10,577 bases of DNA from a bacterium (GTDB taxonomy: Bacteria; Ratteibacteria; UBA8468; B48-G9; JAFGKM01): assembly GCA_035371905.1 (NCBI GenBank), contig DAORXQ010000063.1, positions 1 through 10,577 of the forward strand, read 5' to 3'. The number at the start of each line of letters is the position of its first letter. The first letter of the stretch is position 1. The notes under the pieces are model-generated. The model did no database searches, was not told where the DNA came from, and saw only the letters and a list, made by a program, of their open reading frames with translations. Positions 1-7,154 of this stretch are shown in pieces. A program made the translations under genes and the position numbers.

Positions 1-479
1 GGTTTTGATATTAAAGCCCTTGCAATTGACACCCTTTTTTTCATACCACCACTTAATTGTTCAGGCATCATATCAGCAACACTTTCATCAAGTCCAAGGG
101 ATTTCAAACTTTCTATGGCAAGATTTTTTATTTCTTCCTTACTTTTATCTGTATGATAAAGATAATAAAACCCGACATTTTCCCAGACAGTTAAAGAATC
201 AAATAAAGCAGAGTTCTGAAATACCATTCCCATTTTTCCTTTTATTTCCATCAATTCTTCTTCTTTAAGAATACGCATATTTTTGCCAAAGATATAAATT
301 TCTCCTGTGTATCTTTTTATTATCCCAAGAATTGTTTTTATTAAAACCGTCTTTCCACAGCCAGATGGACCAACTATAACAATAGATTCTCCCTTTTCAA
401 TATCAAAATTTATATCTTTTAATACATCTTTATTCCCAAGTTTTACATTCAAATTTTTAACAGAAATTATTTTTTCCAT
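1..479 (-). CDS. mlaF: MlaF-type ABC transporter ATP-binding protein (partial, 3' end off window)
   Basis: This is the nucleotide-binding subunit of an MlaFEDB/Mce-type lipid transporter, which would power phospholipid traffic between inner and outer membrane from the cytoplasmic face. The first 159 residues are visible. Walker A GPSGCGKT is at residues 37-44, the Q-loop glutamine is near residue 88 (MVFQNSALFDSLTVWENV), and the signature LSGGMKKRVSIARAL starts near residue 142. LSGGM in place of LSGGQ is characteristic of the MlaF branch. The Walker B, D-loop and H-loop lie beyond the left edge. The ATG follows the permease stop by a single base, so the two genes are almost certainly translated together; only a weak AGGT-like ribosome site lies within the end of the permease gene. 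The partner is the MlaE-like permease immediately upstream. Family assignment is firm; the exact substrate is inferred. Confidence 0.93.
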   Translation of the reverse strand, partial: MEKIISVKNLNVKLGNKDVLKDINFDIEKGESIVIVGPSGCGKTVLIKTILGIIKRYTGEIYIFGKNMRILKEEELMEIKGKMGMVFQNSALFDSLTVWENVGFYYLYHTDKSKEEIKNLAIESLKSLGLDESVADMMPEQLSGGMKKRVSIARALISK

Positions 480-480
480 T

Positions 481-1254
481 TTATACAAAATAAAAAAGAC
501 CTGTTATAATTAAATTTGCAAGAATAATTAAAAAAAACGATGATACAACCGCATTTGTTGAAGCCCTTCCAACTCCTTCTGCTCCACCATAAGCATTAAG
601 TCCTTCATAAGAAGAAACATTAACAATAATAACTGCAAAAACTACAACTTTTAAAAGTCCTATAAGAAAATCTTTAATGTTTACGTATTTAAAACTCTGA
701 TACAGATAAATACCCGAAGGAATACCAACCATAAAGACACCCACAAAAAAACCGCCAATAATTGAAATAAAAAAACTTAAAATAAAAAGACAGGGAAGGG
801 ATATAATTCCTGCAATAACCCTTGGAGTTACAAGATATACAACAGGGTCAACAGCCATAACTTCTAATGCATCTATCTGTTCTGTAATTTTCATAACACC
901 TATTTCTGCAGCAATTGAAGCGCCTATTCTACCAGCAATAATTAAAGCAATTAAAACAGGACCAAGTTCTCTAATCATTGAAATCGTAACAAGCCCTCCT
1001 GAATACATTTCAGCACCAAATTTTTTAAGAGTATGAACTGTTTCCATAACAAGTACCATTCCTGTAAATAAAGATATTATTCCAACAAGAAACAATGACT
1101 CATTTCCAATTTCAAGTATAAACTTTAAAATGTCCTCTTTTTTCTTAAATTTTGTTATCTTTTTTGTTGAAGAAAAGATAAGAATTGAAACTGAACCCAT
1201 ATAGTTAATAATAAACAAAAATTTCTCCCCAAGATTTTCCAAAAATTTTTTCAT
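481..1254 (-). CDS. mlaE: MlaE-family ABC transporter permease
   Basis: This is an integral inner-membrane permease of the MlaE family, the membrane subunit of lipid-asymmetry or Mce-type importers/exporters. The 257-residue length is normal. Hydrophobic segments lie near residues 53-70, 97-115, 147-177, 198-212 and 236-255. The family-defining stretch IRELGPVLIALIIAGRIG starts near residue 94 and continues through AAEIGVMKITEQIDALEVM to residue 133. A second conserved patch, EGVGRASTNAVVSS, starts near residue 226. The ATG overlaps the dnaB stop as ATGA, with AGGAAAT just upstream, indicating translational coupling to dnaB. It is followed after one base by the MlaF-like ATPase. No MlaD/MCE-domain or MlaB gene is visible; these may lie beyond the left edge. 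That it is a lipid transporter follows from the family, not from anything substrate-specific seen here. Confidence 0.95.
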   Translation of the reverse strand: MKKFLENLGEKFLFIINYMGSVSILIFSSTKKITKFKKKEDILKFILEIGNESLFLVGIISLFTGMVLVMETVHTLKKFGAEMYSGGLVTISMIRELGPVLIALIIAGRIGASIAAEIGVMKITEQIDALEVMAVDPVVYLVTPRVIAGIISLPCLFILSFFISIIGGFFVGVFMVGIPSGIYLYQSFKYVNIKDFLIGLLKVVVFAVIIVNVSSYEGLNAYGGAEGVGRASTNAVVSSFFLIILANLIITGLFYFV

Positions 1255-2606
1255 ATTTCCTGTCTTGGTGTATAGTTTTCAAATCTTGTGTATTCTTCCA
1301 GAAATGTAAGAAAGACAGAACCAGTTGGACCATTTCTTTGCTTTGCTATTATAACTTCTGCTATACCCTTATTTTCTTCTGTTTCATTATAATATTCTTC
1401 CCTGTATAAAAGTAAAACAAGGTCTGCATCCTGTTCTATTGAACCACTTTCTCTTAAATCTGCAAGTTGTGGTTTTTTATCAACTCTTTGTTCAGTAGCC
1501 CTGCTTAACTGAGAAACTGCAATCACAGGGATATTCAACTCTTTTGCAAGTGATTTTAAAGATGCTGAAATTTCACTTATCTCCTGCTGTCTATTCTCAG
1601 CCCTTCCTTTTCCTCTCATAAGTTGTAAATAATCAATAATTATAACCTGAATATTTTCTTTTGCTTTCAATCTTCTCGCCCTTGCTCTCAATTCAAAAAC
1701 ATTTAAAGAAGGAGTATCATCAATAAAAATTGATGCTTCTTCAAGTTGAGATGCAGCAATTAGTAATCTGCCTATTTCTTTATCAGATAGAAGCCCCTGC
1801 CTTAATTTCAAAATATTAACCTTTGCCTCACTGCATAACATCCTCTGAACAATCTGTTCTTTGCTCATCTCAAGGGAAAAAATTAAAACTGGGATTTTTT
1901 CTACTCCTGAATTCAAATTAAGTGCGATATTACAGGCAAGGGCAGTTTTCCCCATTGATGGTCTTGAAGCAATAATAATAAAATCAGATGGATGAAGACC
2001 TGTTGTCATTTTGTCAAGGTCAATAAAGCCAGTTGGAAGGCCTGTAACATAACCTCTCTTATCCTGAATTTTTTCTATGTTTTCAATTGCATCTCTAATA
2101 AGGTTCTTTAAAGGATACGCTTCCCTTTCTATTTTATTCTGGCTTACTTCAAATATCAATGATTCTGCTTTGTCAAGAAGTGTCTCAACTTCATCCTGCT
2201 GATTATATGCTTCAGAAATAATTTTTGTAGCATTTGAGATTAAAGACCTCAATATATATTTTTCTCTGACTATTTTCATATAATCATCAACATATGCAGA
2301 TGTTGGAACAGTTTCAACAATATGGGTAAGATATTCTACTCCACCAATTTCTTTAAGTGCATTTTCTCCTTTTAATATTTCTGTTAAGGTTATAAGGTCG
2401 CATTTTTCTCCTTTTTCAAAAAGTTTTACTATTGAAGAAAAAATTTTCTGATGTGCTTCACTGTAAAAAAAATCAACCTTGAAATTTTCAAGAACTTTAA
2501 TCCTTGCCTCTTCATCAAGAAGCATACATCCTAAAAGAGCTTTTTCCGCTTCTATGTTTTGTGGAGGAATTTTATCAACAGGAATTTCTTCCTTTTTTTT
2601 AGGCAT
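1251..2606 (-). CDS. dnaB: Replicative DNA helicase DnaB
   Basis: This is the hexameric 5'-3' replicative helicase that unwinds DNA ahead of the replisome. At 451 residues it has the usual length and carries no intein. The N-terminal primase-interacting domain opens with PPQNIEAEKALLGCMLLDEEA (residues 14-34), followed by a linker and the RecA-like helicase domain from about residue 186. Walker A SRPSMGKT is at residues 214-221, the Walker B region IIIDYLQLM is near 322-330, the H3/H4 region includes SQLSRATEQR and LRESGSIEQDADLVLLLYRE, and KQRNGPTG near 422-429 carries the expected arginine-finger position. The gene follows rplI after one base and overlaps the MlaE-like permease by four bases (ATGA). 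The rpsF-ssb-rpsR-rplI-dnaB order is common in bacteria and supports the call. Expression is likely from the promoter upstream of rpsF. Confidence 0.98.
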   Translation of the reverse strand: MPKKKEEIPVDKIPPQNIEAEKALLGCMLLDEEARIKVLENFKVDFFYSEAHQKIFSSIVKLFEKGEKCDLITLTEILKGENALKEIGGVEYLTHIVETVPTSAYVDDYMKIVREKYILRSLISNATKIISEAYNQQDEVETLLDKAESLIFEVSQNKIEREAYPLKNLIRDAIENIEKIQDKRGYVTGLPTGFIDLDKMTTGLHPSDFIIIASRPSMGKTALACNIALNLNSGVEKIPVLIFSLEMSKEQIVQRMLCSEAKVNILKLRQGLLSDKEIGRLLIAASQLEEASIFIDDTPSLNVFELRARARRLKAKENIQVIIIDYLQLMRGKGRAENRQQEISEISASLKSLAKELNIPVIAVSQLSRATEQRVDKKPQLADLRESGSIEQDADLVLLLYREEYYNETEENKGIAEVIIAKQRNGPTGSVFLTFLEEYTRFENYTPRQEI

Positions 2607-2607
2607 T

Positions 2608-3057
2608 TTATTTTTCTCTTATTATCCAGACCTTTATTTCACCTTCTAAACCCTCTGCCAATCTTACAGGAACTTTATATATACCCAGTTTTTTTATCGG
2701 TTCTTCAAGTATTATTTGATGTCTTTCTATATCAATATTAAGTTGTTTTTTTATTTCCTCACTTATTATTTCACTGGTTATTGCTCCAAAAAGTTTCTCG
2801 TCTCTACCTGCTTTTGCCTGTATAGTAACAGAACTTTCTTTCAATATATTTTTTAACTCTTTTGCCTGCTCAATCTTTCTCTTTTTCTTCGTCTCTTCCA
2901 TCTTTTCTTTTTCTTTCAAAATTTTAATATTGCTTTCTGTTGCTTCAAGAGCATATCCATAAGGAATTAAAAAATTTCTTGCAAATCCATCTTTTATTTC
3001 TTTTATTTCTCCTTTTTTACCTTTGTTTTGATAATCTTTTATAAATATAACTTTCAT
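2608..3057 (-). CDS. rplI: 50S ribosomal protein L9
   Basis: L9 binds 23S rRNA at the base of the L1 stalk and projects from the large subunit as a strut that helps maintain reading frame. At 149 residues it is full length. The N-terminal signature is clear (GKKGEIKEIKDGFARNFLIP starting at residue 13, then YGYALEAT). A long charged helix follows at about residues 41-75, rich in K and E, as in the L9 connecting helix, and then the C-terminal domain (KLFGAITSEIISEEI onward). The start is supported by GAGGTG just upstream of the ATG; this ribosome site contains the TGA stop of rpsR, so the two genes are tightly coupled. The stop is one base before the dnaB ATG. Confidence 0.98.
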   Translation of the reverse strand: MKVIFIKDYQNKGKKGEIKEIKDGFARNFLIPYGYALEATESNIKILKEKEKMEETKKKRKIEQAKELKNILKESSVTIQAKAGRDEKLFGAITSEIISEEIKKQLNIDIERHQIILEEPIKKLGIYKVPVRLAEGLEGEIKVWIIREK

Positions 3058-3065
3058 TTTTCACC

Positions 3066-3278
3066 TCATATTTTAACAAACGGTAGAAGTCCTACAAATC
3101 TTGCTCTTTTTATTGCCTTCGCAAGAGCTCTTTGATGTTTTGAACAGACCCCTGACTGTTTTGAGGAAATAATTTTTCCCCTTGGAGTTATATATCTTCT
3201 TATTCTTCCTATATCTTTATAATCAATCTCATCAATATTTTCCTGACAGAATTTACAAATCTTGGTCTTCTTTGCCAT
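3066..3278 (-). CDS. rpsR: 30S ribosomal protein S18 (zinc-ribbon, C+ form)
   Basis: S18 pairs with S6 on the platform of the small ribosomal subunit. The 70-residue protein carries the conserved core IDYKDIGRIRRYITPRGKI and the RALAKAIKRARFVGLLPF tail. A CxxC pair (C8, C11) and a CxxH pair (C45, H48) make it the zinc-binding 'C+' paralog type rather than the zinc-free type, so its expression may be tied to zinc sufficiency; no zinc-responsive operator is visible here. The ATG is preceded by a strong AAGGAGGAAA ribosome site that lies inside the end of ssb; the two genes overlap by 26 bases in different frames. Confidence 0.98.
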   Translation of the reverse strand: MAKKTKICKFCQENIDEIDYKDIGRIRRYITPRGKIISSKQSGVCSKHQRALAKAIKRARFVGLLPFVKI

Positions 3279-3648
3279 TTTCCATTTCCTCCTTTTCTTC
3301 TATTATCTCAACATTGGGTTTTTCTAAAAATTGGAATCTTTCCACTCTGACTTCTATAGTTGATTTTTTTTCATTATCTTCTGTTTCCCAACTCCTGTAA
3401 TGTAAAGAACCCTCAACAAATATCAAATTCCCTTTTTTCAAATACTCAGCACATATTTCTGCCTGTTTTCCCCAGACAACAAGATTTAAATAACAAGTAT
3501 CTTCTTTCCTTTCTCCCTTTGATAGATATTCTCTATTAACCGCAAACCCAAAAGTAGCAACAGCAGTACCGCTTGTGGTATACCTTAATTCTGGGTCTCT
3601 TGTTAATCTTCCTATTAAAAAAACTTTATTCAGAAACGGACCCGGCAT
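3253..3648 (-). CDS. ssb: Single-stranded DNA-binding protein
   Basis: SSB coats single-stranded DNA during replication, repair and recombination. The OB fold is recognisable from FLNKVFLIGRLTRDPELRY through TAVATFGFAVNREY to NLIFVEGSLHYRSWE, roughly residues 5-110. I chose the ATG at 3648 (131 residues). A longer in-frame reading from a TTG at 3663 would translate AGGAGGAGG, which is evidently the ribosome-binding site placed about 6 bases before the ATG. The gene overlaps the end of rpsF by 23 bases and the start of rpsR by 26 bases. Oddity: the C-terminal tail is acidic but short and ends EDQDL, lacking the usual DDDIPF-like tip that recruits SSB partners. The end of the gene is constrained by the overlapping rpsR start. 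Confidence 0.96.
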   Translation of the reverse strand: MPGPFLNKVFLIGRLTRDPELRYTTSGTAVATFGFAVNREYLSKGERKEDTCYLNLVVWGKQAEICAEYLKKGNLIFVEGSLHYRSWETEDNEKKSTIEVRVERFQFLEKPNVEIIEEKEEMENGKEDQDL

Positions 3649-3958
3649 TAACCTCCTCCTCAAAATTTAACTTCTTTCTCTGTAAAATCAAATATCTCAA
3701 AATATTTTCTCTTCTGTAAAAATTGCTTTCAATCTTTGAGATATTTTCTGGTTTTGTTTTTATATAAAAAAGATAATAAATTGCCTCTTCCTTCTTTTTA
3801 ATTGGATATGCAAGTGTCTTTCTACCAAGATTATCCTTTTTTACTATTTCTGCACCTTCTCTTAAAAGAACTCTTTCAATAAAATCAACTTCCTTATTAA
3901 ATTCTTCTTCCGGTAAATCTGCTTTTATTAAAAAACATAATTCATAATTTCTCAACAT
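3626..3958 (-). CDS. rpsF: 30S ribosomal protein S6
   Basis: S6 binds 16S rRNA cooperatively with S18 on the small-subunit platform. The 110-residue product shows the typical N-terminus (LRNYELCFLIKADLPEEE), the central LGRKTLAYPIKKKEEAIYYLFYI strand-helix region, and YRRENILRYLILQRKK before an acidic tail. The ATG is preceded by GGAAGGAGG at good spacing. It is the first gene after a strong promoter-like sequence (4012-4039), so it probably heads the rpsF-ssb-rpsR-rplI-dnaB-mlaE-mlaF transcript. Its last codons contain the ssb ribosome-binding site and start codon. Confidence 0.98.
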   Translation of the reverse strand: MLRNYELCFLIKADLPEEEFNKEVDFIERVLLREGAEIVKKDNLGRKTLAYPIKKKEEAIYYLFYIKTKPENISKIESNFYRRENILRYLILQRKKLNFEEEVNAGSVSE

Positions 3959-4011
3959 ATTTTTTTCCTCCTTCCATTTAGGATGATTTATTATTTACCG
4001 TCTATAATTTA

Positions 4012-4039
4012 ATTATATTTAGAAATTTAAAAAAGTCAA
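4012..4039 (-). promoter_or_regulatory. Sigma70-type promoter for the rpsF operon
   Basis: On the minus strand, TTGACT (4039-4034, one mismatch to the -35 consensus) is followed 16 bp later by a perfect TATAAT (4017-4012). It lies in the 91-bp gap between the GTPase stop and rpsF, leaving a 5' leader of about 45 bases. It is the best promoter match seen in the window, although AT-rich DNA raises the chance background. Confidence 0.75.
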
Positions 4040-4049
4040 TAAAAATTAA

Positions 4050-5018
4050 CTAATCATGAATTTCAATAATATCTCTATCCTGAAGAATATAATCCCTTCC
4101 AGCAATTATCACCTTATCATTTCCCTCTCTCCACAATCTTGCATATTTAAAATTTTTAAGAAGGTCTTTATGAATAATTTCTGCAAGTTCAATAACTGTT
4201 GTATTTTTCTTTAAAGTGTATGGATTTTCAAGGTCAGGTGGTTTTCCAGGTGTTTTCGTATATACTCTGATTATATCAAGAGAAATAAACATTTTTTCTT
4301 TTAGGATTTCAATATTTTCAGTATTTTTTGCAGAAATAGTTATTACTTCGGGTATTTTGTCAGAGTAAAATTCAAAAAAAATTTCTTTTATATCTTTACT
4401 TTCCGGTAAATCAATTTTATTTCCCACCCATATAATATTTTTATTAAATTTAAATTCACCCTCTTCTTTTATTTTAAACTTTTCAAGAACTTTTAATGAA
4501 TCTTCCATTTCTTCAAGTATAAAATCGCTTGAAATATCAAATAAAAAAATCAAAGAGTCTGCTTTTCTTAAAATATCACCCACCCAGTTTTCTGTAAATT
4601 CAATAGATAAAGAAGGAGTATCAATCACCTGTATCTTTATATCCTGATAATCCATCATTCCTGGGGTTGGTATTTTAGTTGTAAAAGGATAATCACCTAT
4701 TTCCGGATTTGCTTTTGTTAATTTTGAGAGAAGAGTGGATTTACCTGAATTTGGTGGACCACATATTCCTATTTGACCGGCTCCTTCCCTCTGTATCACA
4801 GGAACAGGTGATTTTTTCTTTGTTTTTGTCTGCTCTTCAAGCATCTTCTTATATTTTGATATTTTACTTTTTAAAAGTGCCTGAAGTTTCTCACTTGATT
4901 TATGTTTTGGCATTATGGCAAGCATTTCTTCAAGAATTGAAATTTTTTCTTCAATTGTCTTTGCTTTTTTTAATTCTGCTTCTTTTTCATGAAATTGTGG
5001 AGGAAGATTTACAACCAT
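4050..5018 (-). CDS. DRG/Obg-like GTPase with C-terminal TGS domain
   Basis: This is a TRAFAC-class GTPase of the OBG/DRG type, a family generally associated with ribosomes or translation factors. It has 322 residues. The N-terminal helical region (about 5-65, with LAIMPKHKSSEKLQALLKSKISK) resembles the helical segment of DRG proteins. The G domain has G1 GPPNSGKST (87-95), the G2 threonines in YPFTTKIPTPG (110-120), G3 DTPS (133-136, where DTPG is usual), G4 NKID (200-203) and G5 SAK (229-231). A TGS domain follows at about 250-322 (IRVYTKTPGKPPD…DYILQDRDIIEI), a fold often involved in RNA or ligand binding. The ATG follows the receiver gene's stop by two bases, and GAGGAAT overlapping that stop serves as ribosome site. 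Specific cellular role is not assignable from sequence. Confidence 0.92.
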   Translation of the reverse strand: MVVNLPPQFHEKEAELKKAKTIEEKISILEEMLAIMPKHKSSEKLQALLKSKISKYKKMLEEQTKTKKKSPVPVIQREGAGQIGICGPPNSGKSTLLSKLTKANPEIGDYPFTTKIPTPGMMDYQDIKIQVIDTPSLSIEFTENWVGDILRKADSLIFLFDISSDFILEEMEDSLKVLEKFKIKEEGEFKFNKNIIWVGNKIDLPESKDIKEIFFEFYSDKIPEVITISAKNTENIEILKEKMFISLDIIRVYTKTPGKPPDLENPYTLKKNTTVIELAEIIHKDLLKNFKYARLWREGNDKVIIAGRDYILQDRDIIEIHD

Positions 5019-5020
5019 CT

Positions 5021-5392
5021 TTATTCCTCAATCAAACTTTTTATAACGGGAAGTAATTTATTAACATTGTATGGTTTGGTTACATAATAATCAGCGCCAA
5101 TTTCATATCCTTTTATTTTATCTTCATTTTCACTTTTTCCTGTAAGCATCATAACAGGAACTTTTCTGCTCAAAGGACCCTTTTTAATTCGTTTTAAAAC
5201 TTCCCATCCATCAATACCTGGTAGTACAACATCAAGAATGACAAGGTCTGGTTTATCTTCCTTAAAAATTTTCAATCCTTCTTCTCCGGTTGCTGCTTCA
5301 TAAACAATATATCCTATCCTTTTTAACTCTCTGCTTAAAATCAATCTTTCTTCCGGGTCATCTTCAATAATCAAAATTTTTTTTATTTCCAT
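5021..5392 (-). CDS. Stand-alone response regulator receiver domain
   Basis: This 123-residue protein is a single CheY-like receiver with no output domain. The acidic pocket EDD is at residues 10-12, the phospho-acceptor aspartate is D54 in LVILDVVLPGIDGWE, the conserved switch threonine is T84 (MMLTGK) and the lysine is K106 in VTKPYN. All residues needed for phosphorylation are present. No histidine kinase is visible in the window. It is followed after two bases by the TGS GTPase, suggesting co-translation and perhaps a phosphorylation input to the same process; that link is inference. The ATG is preceded only by a weak site (GTGG about 14 bases upstream). Confidence 0.95.
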   Translation of the reverse strand: MEIKKILIIEDDPEERLILSRELKRIGYIVYEAATGEEGLKIFKEDKPDLVILDVVLPGIDGWEVLKRIKKGPLSRKVPVMMLTGKSENEDKIKGYEIGADYYVTKPYNVNKLLPVIKSLIEE

Positions 5393-5427
5393 ATTATTAT
5401 TTTACCACATGTAAATTCAAGTGTCTA

Positions 5428-5456
5428 TTTATTTTAATTCCTTTAAATTTTTACAA
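5428..5456 (-). promoter_or_regulatory. Possible weak promoter for receiver-GTPase pair
   Basis: The 118-bp gap 5393-5510 between the HAD-AIRS fusion gene and the receiver gene is the widest break within this gene string. On the minus strand TTGTAA (5456-5451) and AATAAA (5433-5428) are separated by 17 bp, each matching four of six consensus bases. In DNA this AT-rich such a match is weak evidence. No GC-rich terminator hairpin is seen in the gap. Confidence 0.25.
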
Positions 5457-5510
5457 TTTAAGGAAAAACGACGATTAAAAATACTAAAAAGATTTTCCAA
5501 AATTTCTATT

Positions 5511-7136
5511 TCACAATTTATTTATCTCATCCCTATTGAATTTTAGAAATCTGTATTTTTTACTGTTCTTTATGTAATATACTCCTTTTTCCTTTATAAC
5601 TTCGCCTATAATTTGTAGTTTAATTCTGTTTTTTTTACAAAAATCAATCAATTTTTTTTCTTCTTTCCTGTCTATTATTCCGAGAATACAACCGGAAGAA
5701 ATTATACCCAGTGGATTAAATCCTAAAACTTTACAAAACTTAATAACAGGTGAATAAAACTTCAATTTTTTTAAATTAACTACAATTCCTATTTTTTTAC
5801 TTTCCGAAATTTCATATAAAGCGGTTGATATTCCTCCTTCTGTCGGGTCATGCATCCATTTTATTTTAAAATTTTCCCACATTAATTTTGTTTCTTTAAA
5901 TACACTTATCCCTGGATTTTTAATTGAATTTTTAACCTTTTTTAAATATTTCTCCGAAAAATATTTTTTTAACTCATCAAACTTTTCTCTTGCTATAATT
6001 GAAGCACCCTCTATCCCTATTTCTTTCACAAGAAAAATTTTATCTCCTTGTTTTATTTTTAAAAATTTTACCCTTTTTATTTTACTTCCAATCATAAATC
6101 CAACTGCAATAACCTTTTCAATACCAGAAATTATTTCAGTATGTCCACCTATCCACTTTATATTAAATTTCTTACATTCATTACTTATCTGGGAAAAAAC
6201 ATATTCAATATCAGAAAAAACTGTATTTTCCGGAAAAAAAAGAACACATAAAAACCATTCAGGAACTCCACCCATTACAGAAATATCATTTACATTAATA
6301 TTCACAAGATAAAAACCAATATCCTTTGAAGTTAAAGTTATTGGGTCTGCCTTTGCATAAACATATTTATCTTTCATTCTAAAAATCGCACAGTCAATCC
6401 CCACACCAGGCAGAATCAATATCCCCTTATCTTTTGCTGTATATCTTTCAATCAGATACTTTAAAAATTTATTTGGAAGTTTACCTGAAGGAAAACCTTT
6501 TAAATTAAGAATGTACTCAATATCTTCAATATCATAAAAAACAAAATCAGCACCCTCTTTCAAAAAAACTTCTTCTTTTACATATTCACCAGCAATTCCA
6601 ATACTCAATATATTTAATTTTTTCCCGCATCTTACATCTAAAAAATGGTCACCTACAAGAATAACCTCGTTTTTTTGTAATCCCATCTTTTTCAAACATT
6701 CTTTTATATGTAAAGGGTCTGGTTTATATTTTTTAACATCATCTCTTGTAAGAATAATATCATAAGGAATGGAAAACCTATCAACAACTTTTTCAACCAC
6801 TTCTCTACAGTTTCTCGTAATTATTCCTATTTTTATACCTTTTTCTTTTAATTTTACAAGTAAATCCATAACCCCTTTTTTAGGATATGTCTTTTCAGAT
6901 GCTTTAATTTCTTCAGTTTTTAAAATTCTATGCCCTAAAGAATAAAATTTTTCTCCCTTTTCTCCATTCAATTTTTTTATTTTTTCAAGTAATTCAAGAA
7001 TTGGTAAATTTTCAGAAGGAATTTTAAGATTTAGTTTTTCTGCTTCTTTAAGTATCTTTTCTTTTATTTTCTTAAAATCAATAGAAAGAAATACAAGTGT
7101 CCCATCAAAATCAAAAATTACTCCCTTTACTTCCAA
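5511..7136 (-). CDS. HAD-family phosphatase fused to AIR-synthase/HypE-like domain
   Basis: This 541-residue fusion has a HAD hydrolase at residues 1 to about 215 and a PurM/HypE-like AIR-synthase domain from about 230 to 520. The HAD part carries motif I DFDGTL (9-14), a helical cap (about 20-85), motif II threonine in IITRN (near 107), lysine in KKYKPDP (135-141) and motif IV VGDHFLDV (161-168): a phosphoglycolate-phosphatase-like active site that looks intact. The second part shows GVGIDCAIF (244-252), AKADP (261-265), NDISVMGG (283-290), GGHTE (330-334) and HDPTEGG (429-435), typical of ATP-dependent AIRS-superfamily enzymes. The usual GDDAA is GIDCA here, and there is no HypE-type C-terminal cysteine, so it is not classical HypE. 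The start is TTG, with AAGGAG seven bases upstream; the next Met is residue 90, inside the HAD domain. It follows the isomerase-like gene by 18 bp. Substrates are unknown. Confidence 0.88.
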   Translation of the reverse strand: MEVKGVIFDFDGTLVFLSIDFKKIKEKILKEAEKLNLKIPSENLPILELLEKIKKLNGEKGEKFYSLGHRILKTEEIKASEKTYPKKGVMDLLVKLKEKGIKIGIITRNCREVVEKVVDRFSIPYDIILTRDDVKKYKPDPLHIKECLKKMGLQKNEVILVGDHFLDVRCGKKLNILSIGIAGEYVKEEVFLKEGADFVFYDIEDIEYILNLKGFPSGKLPNKFLKYLIERYTAKDKGILILPGVGIDCAIFRMKDKYVYAKADPITLTSKDIGFYLVNINVNDISVMGGVPEWFLCVLFFPENTVFSDIEYVFSQISNECKKFNIKWIGGHTEIISGIEKVIAVGFMIGSKIKRVKFLKIKQGDKIFLVKEIGIEGASIIAREKFDELKKYFSEKYLKKVKNSIKNPGISVFKETKLMWENFKIKWMHDPTEGGISTALYEISESKKIGIVVNLKKLKFYSPVIKFCKVLGFNPLGIISSGCILGIIDRKEEKKLIDFCKKNRIKLQIIGEVIKEKGVYYIKNSKKYRFLKFNRDEINKL

Positions 7137-7154
7137 AACTTTTCTCCTTGATGA

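Noticed and set aside
1..513. Plus-strand open frames across the left end and elsewhere (for example 2559-2741, 3182-3400, 4709-5056, 9794-10015)
   Set aside because: They are antisense shadows of well-supported minus-strand genes, with no family features of their own.
3649..3663. Upstream TTG start for ssb adding five residues
   Set aside because: The extra codons spell AGGAGGAGG, which is the ribosome-binding site for the ATG at 3648.
3959..4005. S6:S18-binding autoregulatory leader RNA upstream of rpsF
   Set aside because: The short leader shows no clear stem with the expected bulged CCG-type element; only a promoter and ribosome site are supported.
5405..5422. Imperfect palindrome CACATG...CAAGTG upstream of the receiver gene as an operator
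   Set aside because: Only about 11 of 18 positions are symmetric, little above chance in AT-rich DNA.
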